Assembly (NCBI GenBank): GCA_030745875.1
Contig: JASLNT010000078.1
Location: 1 to 64,000 of the forward strand
Source of the DNA: Phycisphaerae bacterium
Lineage (GTDB): Bacteria; Planctomycetota; Phycisphaerae; SM23-33
Length of the DNA stretch: 64,000 nucleotides
Direction: 5' to 3'
Made by a program: the position numbers and the translations under genes. This document shows, one piece after another, positions 27,061 through 35,657 of the stretch. Each line of letters starts with the position of its first letter. Position 1 is the first letter of the stretch. The notes beneath the pieces are model-generated. The model saw only the letters and a program-made list of their open reading frames with translations. It was not told the DNA's origin and ran no database searches.

Positions 27061-27396
27061 TCATTTCTTCGGCAGGGCCAGTTCGGCCGGTCCGAACTTG
27101 GCGGCGTTGCTTCGCGCCTTGGTCAATTCAGACTTTTGCCCCAGGCGGTGCTTGGTCAGATCGGCCAGGGAGTAGAAGATTTGCTTCCCCTCACGACGGT
27201 TGGCCACCAGTCCGCCGATTCGCAGCAGGCTTAGATGGTGCGAAGTACTGGACTGCGGAAGCTTGAGCTTCTTACAGATTGTTGTCACGTTCATTTCGCC
27301 ATCGGCCAGCAACGCCATAATGCTAAGCCGCGTCTTGTCGCCAAGCGAATGGAATACTCTAGCCAACTCTTCAAGCTTCTTTGTTCGTGTAGCCAT
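27061..27396 (-). CDS. ArsR-family winged-helix regulator
   Basis: A 111-residue ArsR/SmtB-type repressor. The fold is clear: FHSLGDKTRLSIMALLADGEMNVTTICKKL leads into the recognition helix LPQSSTSHHLSLLRIGGLV and the wing RREGKQIFYSL. The metal-binding ELCVCDL motif of the arsenic sensors is absent (only one cysteine in the corresponding region), so it probably does not sense arsenite. TGAGGTGA precedes the ATG. It lies 80 bases upstream of the HAF-repeat gene on the same strand order, inside the element, and could regulate element genes. Confidence 0.85.
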   Translation of the reverse strand: MATRTKKLEELARVFHSLGDKTRLSIMALLADGEMNVTTICKKLKLPQSSTSHHLSLLRIGGLVANRREGKQIFYSLADLTKHRLGQKSELTKARSNAAKFGPAELALPKK

Positions 27397-27478
27397 GGTT
27401 TCACCTCATAGGGGATTCAAAACAACGCATGGTACTATACGCACTCTTGATCCCAATTGCCACACGCCAGGCCCGCCC

Positions 27479-28657
27479 TCAGCAGCGACGCCGACGCCTC
27501 AGCACCGCCAACCCGCCCAACGCCAACATCCCCAGCGTCGCCGGTTCGGGGACCGTTGCTACCCAGGCTTCAGTGTTTCCGTCAGGGTTGATTCCATAGC
27601 CCACGATTGTCTTCCCGTCGTCGGAGACTCCGCGAGCACTGGTCAGTGTCCAGCCTGTGAGGTCGAGTCCGCAGTCGTTCTCCAATAACACTTGTAGGCT
27701 CCGAATGCCATGGTCTGCATCCCAAACAAATGCAGTGACCGCTTCATACGGTCCGTCTTGCACACTGCCGACAATTACGGTCCCGTCGTACGATGCATCA
27801 TAAGCGTGGTAGTCGAACAATACACCAAGGGGATCGCCCAGATCGACCATCCCGTCGCCCTTGGTCCATCGGAAGGCTCTTGTGTCCGTGCCCGGATAAC
27901 CAAAGCCTACGATCGTGGATCCATCGCCAGATATCCCGTTCGCAAGGCTGTAGTGTTCCCCACCATCAAAATCACCAAGCCCAACCATGCCATCGGTTTC
28001 TGTCCACCGAAACGCCTCGTAGCCGGTGCTGTTCATACCAAAACCGACAATCACCGTTCCGTCGGCGGATACGCCACGCGAGGCGCTCCAGAAATCTTTT
28101 CCGGGGAAGTCGCCCAGCCCTACCATATCCGAACCGGAACGCCATCGAAAGGCCTCGCTCCCGTAGGCAACGCTTTGGGCCGTGTCAAAGATTCCGACCA
28201 CAACATCGCCCAGAGCTGAAACGGCACGGGCATGGCTCCTCGGGTCATTATCTTCCATCGGTAGGTCTCGCAGGCCTACAGCGCCACTGCTATTGGTCCA
28301 AAGGAATGCTTCGTAGTGCGAGTACTGTCTATCGTCAACAACGTATGAGATGTACATGGTGCCGACAATGTGTGATCCGTCTGCAGATACTGCGCTAGCG
28401 CGCGTCGTATCTCCGCCCAGGTCGACTAGACCCTCAATCGCAGTCCACCTGAATGCAGATTTACTCCCCGGAAGTGTCCAACTCGAACCAACAACCGTCA
28501 TCCCGTCGGCGGAAACGTCGTAAGCTTCACTCTTGAAGGGACCACCTGGAAGATCCCCTAGCCCCTGGAAGTTCGGCACACCTGCGTGTGCAATGGAACC
28601 GCCCGGTATGAGGAGAAGGAGCACCATTACACAAAACGCATTGCTATTGTTCTTCAT
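27479..28657 (-). CDS. Extracellular HAF-repeat protein with PEP-CTERM anchor (copy 1)
   Basis: A 392-residue surface protein: signal peptide (residues ~1-25), six or seven HAF-type repeats of about 50 residues with the pattern AFRWT, GLGDLPGG, VSADGxxVVG, then a PEP-CTERM sorting tail (VPEPATLGMLALGGLAVLRRR). PEP-CTERM tails are cut by an exosortase and direct export to the cell surface or matrix; no exosortase lies in the window. The repeats probably form a beta-propeller. It is a paralogue of the gene at 28958, with the last ~65 coding bases almost identical in DNA although the bodies differ. Confidence 0.88.
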   Translation of the reverse strand: MKNNSNAFCVMVLLLLIPGGSIAHAGVPNFQGLGDLPGGPFKSEAYDVSADGMTVVGSSWTLPGSKSAFRWTAIEGLVDLGGDTTRASAVSADGSHIVGTMYISYVVDDRQYSHYEAFLWTNSSGAVGLRDLPMEDNDPRSHARAVSALGDVVVGIFDTAQSVAYGSEAFRWRSGSDMVGLGDFPGKDFWSASRGVSADGTVIVGFGMNSTGYEAFRWTETDGMVGLGDFDGGEHYSLANGISGDGSTIVGFGYPGTDTRAFRWTKGDGMVDLGDPLGVLFDYHAYDASYDGTVIVGSVQDGPYEAVTAFVWDADHGIRSLQVLLENDCGLDLTGWTLTSARGVSDDGKTIVGYGINPDGNTEAWVATVPEPATLGMLALGGLAVLRRRRRC

Positions 28658-28957
28658 TTGTCACTGGCCTTTCTCAATCAGTACACACGAAAACCGTCAC
28701 TGATGGGAACTTGGCTAGGTGCGGCCTTGCGCAGAAAAGAAAACGTATGAGCGAAAACGCTTCCTGCCTCATCTCAGATTCGACCGGCTCAGGTCGAATT
28801 TAGCCCCGCCGCTCCCTAAACCATAGCGTGCTAGAGCAGTCAATATTGTATCACGATGTGTCGATTGCACCAAACGAAAAACCAAGAATATATGTTGTCA
28901 ACAGCCAAGGCGTCAGCAGCACGCCCTGTCGTCAATTCCCAAACCCGATTGCCAGCC
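28658..28957 (-). promoter_or_regulatory. Leader and promoter region of HAF copy 1 with conserved motif
   Basis: This 300-base stretch resembles the upstream region of the second HAF gene. On the minus strand both have TTAGGGAGCGGCGG, a hairpin zone, and then AAGGCC-G/A-CACC...GCCAAGTTCCC (here 28705-28728, about 50 bases before the start codon). The same core, AGGCCGCACCT, also precedes the PEP-CTERM metalloprotease (37111-37121). Confidence 0.5.
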
Positions 28958-30097
28958 TCAACACCTCCGCCGACGCCTCAGCACCGCCAACCCGCCCAAC
29001 GCCAGCACCCCCAGCGTCGCCGGTTCGGGGATAGTTGCAATCCAAGCTTCCTTATTGCCATCCGGATTAATGCCATAACCAACAATGGTTAAACCATCAT
29101 GAGAAACATCTGTTGCTTGACTCAGGGTCCAACCATTCGTAACAACTCCGTAGCTTTCAAGAACGCTCTCTAGGTTCCTCACGCCGCCTATTGCATCCCA
29201 AACAAGAGCCCCATCTTGGTTCTCACCCACTACAACAGAACCATCCCCAGATATGGCCCATAGGAAACTTTGACTCCCAAGGCTTCCCAAGCCCTGCATG
29301 CCGTCCGCTTGTGTCCACCGAAACGCTTCGTATCCCGTTCCAAGACCGGAATCACTATAACCGATAATTGTTGTTCCATCAGCAGAGATAGCGGCCGCAT
29401 CGCTGTAGAATCCCCCACCTGGCAAATCTCCCAAGCCTTGCATATCGCCCGCCTCTGTCCACCGAAATGCTTCATATGCTGATTCGGAACCAGATTCACT
29501 ATAACCCACTATTACTGTTCCATCGGCAGAGACTCCAGTAGCACCGCTGAATACTCCATCGGGCAGATGTCCAAGGCCAACTATTCCATCGTCTTCAGTC
29601 CATCGGAACGCCTCATAGCCTATGCCTGAAATACTCATTCCTACTATAGTTGAACCATCCGCAGAGCAAGCATTAGAAGAGCTTTCATAATTCCCGCCCG
29701 GTAAATCTCCCAAACCTTGCATACTCATTGATTGCGTCCAACGAAACGCTTCGTAGGGGTTTCCAGAGGCTTCGCTTGCTAAGGAGCGAGCTATTCCAAT
29801 GATGACGTTGCCGTCTGAAGAAACACCACGAGCATCGCTATAAGCCGCCGCGGCTGGTAGATATCCAATCCCGACCATTCCTCCTGACTTAGTCCAACTA
29901 AACGCCTCCCTGCCGGAATTAGATTTGCTGAAACCAACTACAACCCCATTATCTGATACTCCATATGCATGGCTTTGCGGACGTTCCCCGCCCAAAGTTC
30001 CCAGGCCCTGGAAACTGGCTGCGAATGCGAAACTTGTGGATGCGAACAGTATAACCGTGCTCGACAATGTATGCGCAAATCGGACGCTCATTCTCAT
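28958..30097 (-). CDS. Extracellular HAF-repeat protein with PEP-CTERM anchor (copy 2)
   Basis: A paralogue of the gene at 27479: signal peptide (FAHTLSSTVILFASTSFAFAA), about six HAF repeats (AFRWTEAGDMQGLGDLPGG and variants) and a PEP-CTERM tail (IPEPATLGVLALGGLAVLRRR). The start at 30097 has GGTGAGAG upstream and is preferred to an ATG at 30109. The body codons are more AT-rich than in copy 1 while the 3' end is nearly the same, which suggests gene conversion or a recent exchange of the tail. It is the last gene before the element's right end. Confidence 0.87.
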   Translation of the reverse strand: MRMSVRFAHTLSSTVILFASTSFAFAASFQGLGTLGGERPQSHAYGVSDNGVVVGFSKSNSGREAFSWTKSGGMVGIGYLPAAAAYSDARGVSSDGNVIIGIARSLASEASGNPYEAFRWTQSMSMQGLGDLPGGNYESSSNACSADGSTIVGMSISGIGYEAFRWTEDDGIVGLGHLPDGVFSGATGVSADGTVIVGYSESGSESAYEAFRWTEAGDMQGLGDLPGGGFYSDAAAISADGTTIIGYSDSGLGTGYEAFRWTQADGMQGLGSLGSQSFLWAISGDGSVVVGENQDGALVWDAIGGVRNLESVLESYGVVTNGWTLSQATDVSHDGLTIVGYGINPDGNKEAWIATIPEPATLGVLALGGLAVLRRRRRC

Positions 30098-30141
30098 TTC
30101 TCTCACCATTCCCAGAAAAACACGTCAAAACAATTACCGAG

Positions 30142-30164
30142 GGGAACTTGGCCGGTGTGGCCTT
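30142..30164 (-). promoter_or_regulatory. Conserved leader motif of HAF copy 2
   Basis: On the minus strand AAGGCCACACCGGCCAAG then TTCCC, 45 bases before the start codon, aligns with the motif upstream of copy 1 with one gap. See the finding on the three PEP-CTERM genes. Confidence 0.5.
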
Positions 30165-30645
30165 GAGGTGGTGCGAGTGAGCGAGAACGCCCGTGCCTCT
30201 CGAATGAAATAACTCCGCCGCTCCCTAAGCGAGCTAGAGCAACCAAAAGTATATCATAAGACACCGATTCCACCAAACGAAAAATCGAAAAATCCCGCTC
30301 CGTATTGCTAAGGCGGCAGGGCAAGGAGAAGCACCCATCCATGCAGGATTGCTGATTTAGAATCTGAGTTACCGGCCAACCGCTCACCGCAGCTACTTGA
30401 AAAGAGGTTGTTCGAGTCTGTTGACCGTCTATAATAGATATCGCAGAGCGTTGATGGAAAACGACACGGCCGACAGCCCGGATTTTGAAAAAGGGTAATT
30501 ACCCATTTCAGACCGAAAAAGGGTAGAAACCGGGCCTGCAGTAGACAAGACGCCGCCGTTTGCCGCGTCGCGTTGATCGTTGATAGACAGTAATTTACAA
30601 CAGAATAAACCTAATTCAGCCGCCGCCAATAATCGCCAATACGCT
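30165..30645. other. Right end of the integrative element without genes
   Basis: About 480 bases up to attR with no supported gene. It holds the remaining upstream region of HAF copy 2 and the AAAAAGGGTA repeats listed separately. Confidence 0.5.
30488..30525 (+). repeat. Candidate integrase arm-type sites at the right end
   Basis: AAAAAGGGTA occurs at 30488-30497 and 30516-30525; the same decamer occurs at 25011-25020 and inverted at 25024-25033 near the left end. All are 65-160 bases from the att cores, where tyrosine integrases bind with their N-terminal domain. Confidence 0.5.
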
Positions 30646-30688
30646 CATGGCATGCAGAAGGTCCAGGGTTCGAATCCCTGCAACTCCA
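30646..30688 (+). repeat. attR (copy of tRNA-Ala 3' half)
   Basis: 43 bases matching 24904-24946 with one difference (A30683). No 5' half of a tRNA precedes it, so it is not a gene. It is followed directly by the terminator at 30693. Confidence 0.9.
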
Positions 30689-30692
30689 TTCG

Positions 30693-30720
30693 AAAAACCA
30701 CCCTTAGGGGTGGTTTTTTT
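30693..30720. terminator. Original tRNA-Ala / ispE terminator
   Basis: AAACCACCC, loop TTAG, GGGTGGTTT followed by a T-run; on the minus strand the stem is also followed by five T. It lies five bases after attR and 40 bases beyond the end of ispE, so it serves both strands. Before insertion it would have followed tRNA-Ala directly. Confidence 0.85.
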
Positions 30721-30759
30721 CTGAAATGGCGACCGTTGGGCGATTTCGCGTTCTGCCTG

Positions 30760-31683
30760 CTACCATGGGCTGAGGCCCGCGATCACGCACATGTCCTGCA
30801 AGTCCTTATCCAGATCCTCGATCACACTTACGGCCTGTCGGGCATCGTCGTACAAAATGAACATTGCGCTTCCGCTGCCTGTAATTTGCACAGGAGCGTC
30901 AACCGAGGTCTGAACCCTGTCGCGGATCACAGCCAGTTCGGGGCAGACGCAAATCGCCGCGGCGGCTAGATCGTTCCGCAGCATCGCCCGCCAGATCGAA
31001 GGCGGTTCGGCGGCCAATAGAGATACATCCAATTGCTCTGACGCCTCAGCGCCAAGGCGATCGTAGGCGTCGTATACCTCGACGGTCGAACACATCATCC
31101 GGCTCATCACAATGACCGCCGCAAACCCGCAAACGCCCAGCGGCTCGACAAGTTCGCCCCGCCCGGTGAGTCTGACCGCCGGCGGACCGAGAAACAGCGG
31201 AACGTCGCTGCCAAGCTCGGCGGCCATCGCACACAACACCGATTCGTCAAGCCTCAGCCCCCATAGTTCATTCAGACCTATCAACGCGGCGGCGGCATCC
31301 GACGATCCGCCGCCCAGACCGGCGCCGGGAGGAATAGCTTTGATCAGCTTAATGTCAACACCGCAAACGTCCCCGCCCTCGGCCGCCAGTTCGGCCGCCC
31401 GCATCACCAGGTTCTCCGCCGGCGGGCCGCAGTCAGCTCCGACACAGTCCAGCACGATTCGATCGTCAGTGCGCGGACGAATCTCCAGACTGTCGTAAAG
31501 TGTGATTTTCGCAACGATCGAATCGATAGGATGGAAACCATCCGGGCCCGGGGGAGCGACCAGGAGGTTAAGATTGATCTTCGCCGGAGCGTGCAGGCCC
31601 AGTCCCCCGCCGTCCAACGGACGTCGAGCGGGCATGGGCGGAAGTTCCGCGAACCGACGGTCCTCTGTGTGATCCTGACTCAT
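30760..31683 (-). CDS. ispE: 4-diphosphocytidyl-2-C-methyl-D-erythritol kinase
   Basis: The fourth step of the MEP isoprenoid pathway: it phosphorylates the 2-hydroxyl of CDP-methylerythritol with ATP in the cytoplasm. GHMP-kinase signs are present: the substrate-binding LHAPAKINLNLLV near residue 30, the phosphate loop PPGAGLGGGSSDAAAAL, and the C-terminal ITGSGSAMFILY. At 307 residues it is slightly longer than usual owing to a ~25-residue N-terminal tail; an ATG at 31635 would remove part of it. Neither start has a strong ribosome binding site. It converges on the element's right end. Confidence 0.93.
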   Translation of the reverse strand: MSQDHTEDRRFAELPPMPARRPLDGGGLGLHAPAKINLNLLVAPPGPDGFHPIDSIVAKITLYDSLEIRPRTDDRIVLDCVGADCGPPAENLVMRAAELAAEGGDVCGVDIKLIKAIPPGAGLGGGSSDAAAALIGLNELWGLRLDESVLCAMAAELGSDVPLFLGPPAVRLTGRGELVEPLGVCGFAAVIVMSRMMCSTVEVYDAYDRLGAEASEQLDVSLLAAEPPSIWRAMLRNDLAAAAICVCPELAVIRDRVQTSVDAPVQITGSGSAMFILYDDARQAVSVIEDLDKDLQDMCVIAGLSPW

Positions 31684-31927
31684 GTACGTCGCATTCCCAG
31701 TGTTTCCGAATCACCGCAAGTCCGCCGATTCCCTGCAAAGGAACTCTCAGAATGCGGCTTGGCGATCAGTATGCACGGGATACCTGCAGTACACAACCCG
31801 GAAATGTGAGCAGAGTCGCCATCCGGCGGCTCGACGCGTATGCACGCCGACTCCGGTTGGCAAATCGCACTGCAACAAAGCGGTGCAGAACGCGTCATGG
31901 ACCATATGTTGGAAATGCGAGATCAGG
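31684..31927. other. Intergenic region, no feature seen
   Basis: About 240 bases upstream of ispE and downstream of a small minus-strand gene. I see no promoter or hairpin strong enough to report. Confidence 0.4.
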
Positions 31928-32131
31928 TTAGATCGCTATTGAGCCCAAGTCGTCCTGCGAGTCCGATCCGGAATTGCCAAAAACCGACAACCCGGCCGAT
32001 ACTCTCGCAGCATAGCGGATCACGTTGGCTCTCCTGGCCTTCTCGATCTCATGGTCCAGCTCGTCTGTTTCGCTGTGAGTTGCGCAGTGGCTCGGTCGAT
32101 ATGCCCGGACGCTGTAACCTCCGTTGTACAT
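31928..32131 (-). CDS. Small protein of unknown function
   Basis: A 67-residue frame with AGAGG seven bases before its ATG. The middle is helical and charged (DELDHEIEKARRANVIRYAARVSAGLSVFG), which looks like real protein rather than a shadow, and no other gene overlaps it. No signal peptide, membrane segment or known motif. It is followed in the same direction by ispE and preceded by another small gene. Confidence is limited by its length. Confidence 0.45.
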   Translation of the reverse strand: MYNGGYSVRAYRPSHCATHSETDELDHEIEKARRANVIRYAARVSAGLSVFGNSGSDSQDDLGSIAI

Positions 32132-32293
32132 CTCGTTACCTCTACGATTTGAAAAATGAATAAATCCTAAATGCTAAGGCCAGCCCTCCATAGCTAACCT
32201 TACTACTCCAGTTGACATCTTATTATGCGCTTATTCAAACGGACGCCGCAAGGAAAAATTATATTTTTTCTCGCGTAAAACATGGCCTTCTTT

Positions 32294-32599
32294 TCACTCT
32301 CTCCGAGGCGTAGCGATAGGCATTTCGCACTCGGAGGCTACGTCGATTAATTCCTGCCTTTCAAGGTCTTCCAAGCGCTTGCCGCGCGAGCCAAGAATCT
32401 CGTTGAACTTGATGCATTTGTCCTGCATGCATTCGTGAGTGTCGTGCGTTCCACCGACCAGGACAAAATTCTCAGCCTTGGTTACGCGCACTTGTTCGTC
32501 GTCACAATCCGTCCCCACACCGAGCAACATCGCTTTGTTTTTCCGTTTGTCGCCCACGGGCGGCCTCCTGCTGGTTCCGAGTTTTCGGTATTGTACCAT
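32294..32599 (-). CDS. Small protein of unknown function
   Basis: About 100 residues, not recognised. The core reads like a folded domain (VTKAENFVLVGGTHDTHECMQ, then IKFNEILGSRGKRLEDLERQEL), with three cysteines and several histidines. The N-terminal ~25 residues are basic. The start is uncertain: an ATG at 32599 or an internal ATG that would begin at MLLGVG; none has a clear ribosome binding site. It is divergent from purA. Confidence 0.5.
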   Translation of the reverse strand: MVQYRKLGTSRRPPVGDKRKNKAMLLGVGTDCDDEQVRVTKAENFVLVGGTHDTHECMQDKCIKFNEILGSRGKRLEDLERQELIDVASECEMPIATPRRE

Positions 32600-32662
32600 C
32601 GGCAATCTCAACTGGAAGCAAAAAAAGCCGCCCGCCTGCCGACGATATGATCCTCAAAATGC

Positions 32663-32690
32663 TTGACACCCGAGTACAAGGCAATATCCT
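32663..32690 (+). promoter_or_regulatory. Promoter of the purA-uppS-cdsA operon
   Basis: TTGACA (32663-32668) and TATCCT (32685-32690) with a 16-base spacer, giving a leader of about 40 bases before purA. Confidence 0.6.
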
Positions 32691-32737
32691 AGTGCGGTCA
32701 CGCTTCGTATGAATTCTCAACCGAATGGAGTAATCCT

Positions 32738-34048
32738 ATGTCTGGTCGGAATGTTACCGTAGTTGGTTTGCAATGGGGAGATGAAGGCAAGGGCAAGATT
32801 GTCGACGCCCTAGCCGGGCACATGCGATATGTCGTGCGCTTCTGCGGAGGCGCCAACGCCGGGCACACCGTACTGGTCGGGGAGGAGAAGTTCGCCCTGC
32901 ACCTGATCCCCTGCGGAGTATTGCGCCAAGGTGTCTGCAACATCGTAGGCAACGGGGTGGCGTTCGATCCGGCTACGGCGTGGGGAGAGCTGTCGGCCTT
33001 ACGCGATAGAGGAGTGACCGTCACCAGCGAGAACTTCCGCGTATCGTCCGCCGCCAGCGTGGTTATGCCCTGGCACAAACTCCAGGACACTCTAAGCGAG
33101 GCCAGTCTCGCCAAAGGCAAGAAGATCGGAACAACCGCCCGAGGCATCGGACCGTGCTACAGCGACAAGGCCAATCGCACGACGTCCATACGAGCCGCGG
33201 ATCTCACCAATCCGGAAGTTCTAGCCGAGAAGATACGCAGCATTGTGGATATTAAGAACCGTACTTTCTCGGCGCTGTACGAGGCTGAACCCATGGATGC
33301 CGAGGCGATAGTCGCCGAGTACGTCCAACTGGGCGAAAACCTGGCCGATATGATCTGCAACACCGGCGGGCTGCTGCGCCAGGCTGTAGCTGATGACGTA
33401 CCGATCCTGTTCGAAGGCGGACAGGGAAGCATGCTGGACGTGGATCACGGAACCTATCCGTTCGTCACAAGCTCGAACGTCACCGCCTGCGGAGTTCCGA
33501 GCGGCGCGGGTATCCCCCCGTCTGAGGTCGGTCGAGTCGTCGGGCTGATCAAGGCGTATTCAACCCGCGTTGGCGAAGGGCCCTTCCCCACAGAGCAGGA
33601 CAACGAAACCGGAAACGCCATCCGGGAAGCCGGGCACGAGTACGGTACGACCACCGGGCGCCCGAGGCGATGCGGATGGTTCGACGCGTTCGCCGTCAAG
33701 TACGCGGTGGATCTGTCCGGCGCCGACGAATTGGCGTTGAGCCTGCTGGACGTATTGACCGACATGGGCGAACTGAAGATATGCACGGGATACAGCACCG
33801 ACGGTCAGGCCCATGAGATGTTCGATCCGGCCGCCATGAGCGGAGTCCAGTGCGACTACGAAACCCTGCCCGGATGGGACTGCGATATAACCGGATGCAA
33901 AACCTTCGAAGAACTCCCCGCCGAAGCCCAAAACTACGTCAATCGCGTTGAGGAGTTGCTGCAGACGCCGGTGGGCTTTGTTTCGGTCGGACCGGAACGC
34001 TCACAGACGATCGTCCACAACTCCAAAACCGAAGGCCTCGACAAATGA
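32738..34048 (+). CDS. purA: Adenylosuccinate synthase
   Basis: Joins IMP and aspartate using GTP, the first committed step to AMP. The 436-residue protein has the full family pattern: P-loop GLQWGDEGKGKIVD, FCGGANAGHTV, the GIGPCYSDKANR signature, FEGGQGSMLDVDHGTYPFVTSSN and GEGPFPTE. GGAG precedes the ATG and a sigma-70 promoter lies upstream. It overlaps uppS by 4 bases, so purine synthesis is coupled here with lipid-carrier and phospholipid genes. Confidence 0.97.
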   Translation: MSGRNVTVVGLQWGDEGKGKIVDALAGHMRYVVRFCGGANAGHTVLVGEEKFALHLIPCGVLRQGVCNIVGNGVAFDPATAWGELSALRDRGVTVTSENFRVSSAASVVMPWHKLQDTLSEASLAKGKKIGTTARGIGPCYSDKANRTTSIRAADLTNPEVLAEKIRSIVDIKNRTFSALYEAEPMDAEAIVAEYVQLGENLADMICNTGGLLRQAVADDVPILFEGGQGSMLDVDHGTYPFVTSSNVTACGVPSGAGIPPSEVGRVVGLIKAYSTRVGEGPFPTEQDNETGNAIREAGHEYGTTTGRPRRCGWFDAFAVKYAVDLSGADELALSLLDVLTDMGELKICTGYSTDGQAHEMFDPAAMSGVQCDYETLPGWDCDITGCKTFEELPAEAQNYVNRVEELLQTPVGFVSVGPERSQTIVHNSKTEGLDK

Positions 34049-34821
34049 AGGGCCTGGCGCCGGAGATCATCACCGCCGCACGAGCCGAATTGGAAATACC
34101 CGAAGACCATATCCCCAATTCGGTGGCGGTTATCATGGACGGCAACGGCAGGTGGGCTCAACAGCGCGGACTGCCCCGCGTAGCCGGACACGCCAAAGGC
34201 GCCCTGGCCGTGCGCAAGATCGTGAAGGAATCGGCCAGGCTCGGGCTCGGAGCCCTGACTCTATTCGGTTTTTCCGTGCAGAACTGGCGCCGACCGGCCG
34301 ATGAAATCGACGCCCTGATGGTTCTCTACGCCAAGTACCTCGCATCCGAACGCGAGATGGTGATGACCTGCAATATCCGCATGCGACACATTGGCAGCAG
34401 AGACGGGCTGCCCAAGAGCGTTCTGGACGAAATCGACCGTACTGAAGAAGTGTCCAAAACCAACACGGGGATGCACATGTGCCTGGCGCTGAATTATGGA
34501 AGCCGGGCGGAAATCACACGCGCTGTCCGCAACATCGTCGGTAAAGTTGTCGATGGCGATATTGACATAGACGAGATCAGCGACGAGACGATCTCGCAGG
34601 CGCTCTACACGGGCGGCGTACCGGACCCGGATCTGGTGGTGAGAACATCGGGTGAACTTCGATTGAGCAATTTCCTGCTTTGGCAGAGTTCCTATGCCGA
34701 ACTGTACGCCACTGAAACTCTCTGGCCCGATTTCGATGAAGCTGAATTTCATAACGCCCTCAGGGCGTACGGGTCCCGCAACAGACGCTTCGGCCGAATA
34801 GACGACTCGGACTCCGAATGA
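34045..34821 (+). CDS. uppS: Isoprenyl transferase (undecaprenyl diphosphate synthase)
   Basis: Builds the C55 polyprenyl diphosphate that carries cell-wall and O-antigen units, by cis-addition of isopentenyl diphosphate. The 258-residue protein shows the catalytic VAVIMDGNGRWAQQRG (Asp in the P-loop), GHAKGA, the LTLFGFSVQNWRRP segment (FSSENWxRP in most relatives, here SVQN), and the ending DLVVRTSGELRLSNFLLWQSSYAELY. It overlaps purA and cdsA by 4 bases each. Confidence 0.95.
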   Translation: MKGLAPEIITAARAELEIPEDHIPNSVAVIMDGNGRWAQQRGLPRVAGHAKGALAVRKIVKESARLGLGALTLFGFSVQNWRRPADEIDALMVLYAKYLASEREMVMTCNIRMRHIGSRDGLPKSVLDEIDRTEEVSKTNTGMHMCLALNYGSRAEITRAVRNIVGKVVDGDIDIDEISDETISQALYTGGVPDPDLVVRTSGELRLSNFLLWQSSYAELYATETLWPDFDEAEFHNALRAYGSRNRRFGRIDDSDSE

Positions 34822-35657
34822 AGACAAGAATCATATTAGGCTCGGTTATGATCTCGGTGCTGGCTGGCGTGATGGCGCTGGACTGGTGGCTCGAACATGC
34901 GCGGATAATCCGGGGGCTTCCGATCGCAATACTACTAATGTTGATCGCCTCGCAAGCCGTCTGGGAAATGGCCAAGCTTTGCGGCTCGGCGGGCGTATTG
35001 ATCCTCGGACTGTCCGGTGTGATCGGCGCTGCAGGCCTGGGCACGCTTCCTCTGTGGTGGCAGTTTGTAGGCGCCGAGCTTTCCGGTCAGGCGGTGATGC
35101 TGCTCTTGGCGGGGATAGTGTGGATAATCTTCCTGGAGCAGATGATCACCAGGCGAACTACAGACGCCATCCGCACCATCGCCTGCACGATGCTGACCGC
35201 TCTGTACCTGGGTATCGGCGGAGCGATGATTCTCCAAATCCGAATGTCCGACTCCAATGGATGGATGAAGCTGATAATGTTTCTGGCGGTGGTGAAGTCC
35301 ACGGATATCGGCGCGTATTTCACCGGTTCGGCGATAGGAAAGCACAAGCTCATTCCATGGCTCTCGCCGGGCAAGTCGTGGGAAGGCCTGATCGGGGGTC
35401 TTGCCGCAGCAGCCGGAGTAAGCATACTCATCGCTCATTTCGGATCCGTTGGGCTGGCGATATGGAAGGCCGGACTCTTCGGCGTGATTGTCGGCCTGGC
35501 CGGACAGTTCGGGGATCTGTGCGAAAGCCTCCTCAAGCGATCGGCCAGAATAAAAGACAGTTCGTCGATGGTTCCGGAGTTTGGAGGCGTGCTGGACATA
35601 ATCGATTCGCCCCTGATAGCCGCCCCGGCGGCCTACGGATTGTTTGCGATCATGTAG
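34818..35657 (+). CDS. cdsA: Phosphatidate cytidylyltransferase
   Basis: Makes CDP-diacylglycerol from phosphatidate and CTP in the inner membrane. The 279-residue protein has about eight hydrophobic segments. The C-terminal signature SLLKRSARIKDSSSMVPEFG, then GVLDIIDS, keeps the key lysine and aspartates, but the usual HGG-x-DRxD is FGG-x-DIID. It overlaps uppS by 4 bases and its end overlaps the convergent metalloprotease gene by 8 bases, so there is no terminator between them. Confidence 0.93.
   Translation: MKTRIILGSVMISVLAGVMALDWWLEHARIIRGLPIAILLMLIASQAVWEMAKLCGSAGVLILGLSGVIGAAGLGTLPLWWQFVGAELSGQAVMLLLAGIVWIIFLEQMITRRTTDAIRTIACTMLTALYLGIGGAMILQIRMSDSNGWMKLIMFLAVVKSTDIGAYFTGSAIGKHKLIPWLSPGKSWEGLIGGLAAAAGVSILIAHFGSVGLAIWKAGLFGVIVGLAGQFGDLCESLLKRSARIKDSSSMVPEFGGVLDIIDSPLIAAPAAYGLFAIM

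Noticed and set aside
30646-30688. Second tRNA-Ala-like sequence
   Set aside because: Only the 3' half is present; it is the right attachment site and not a tRNA gene.
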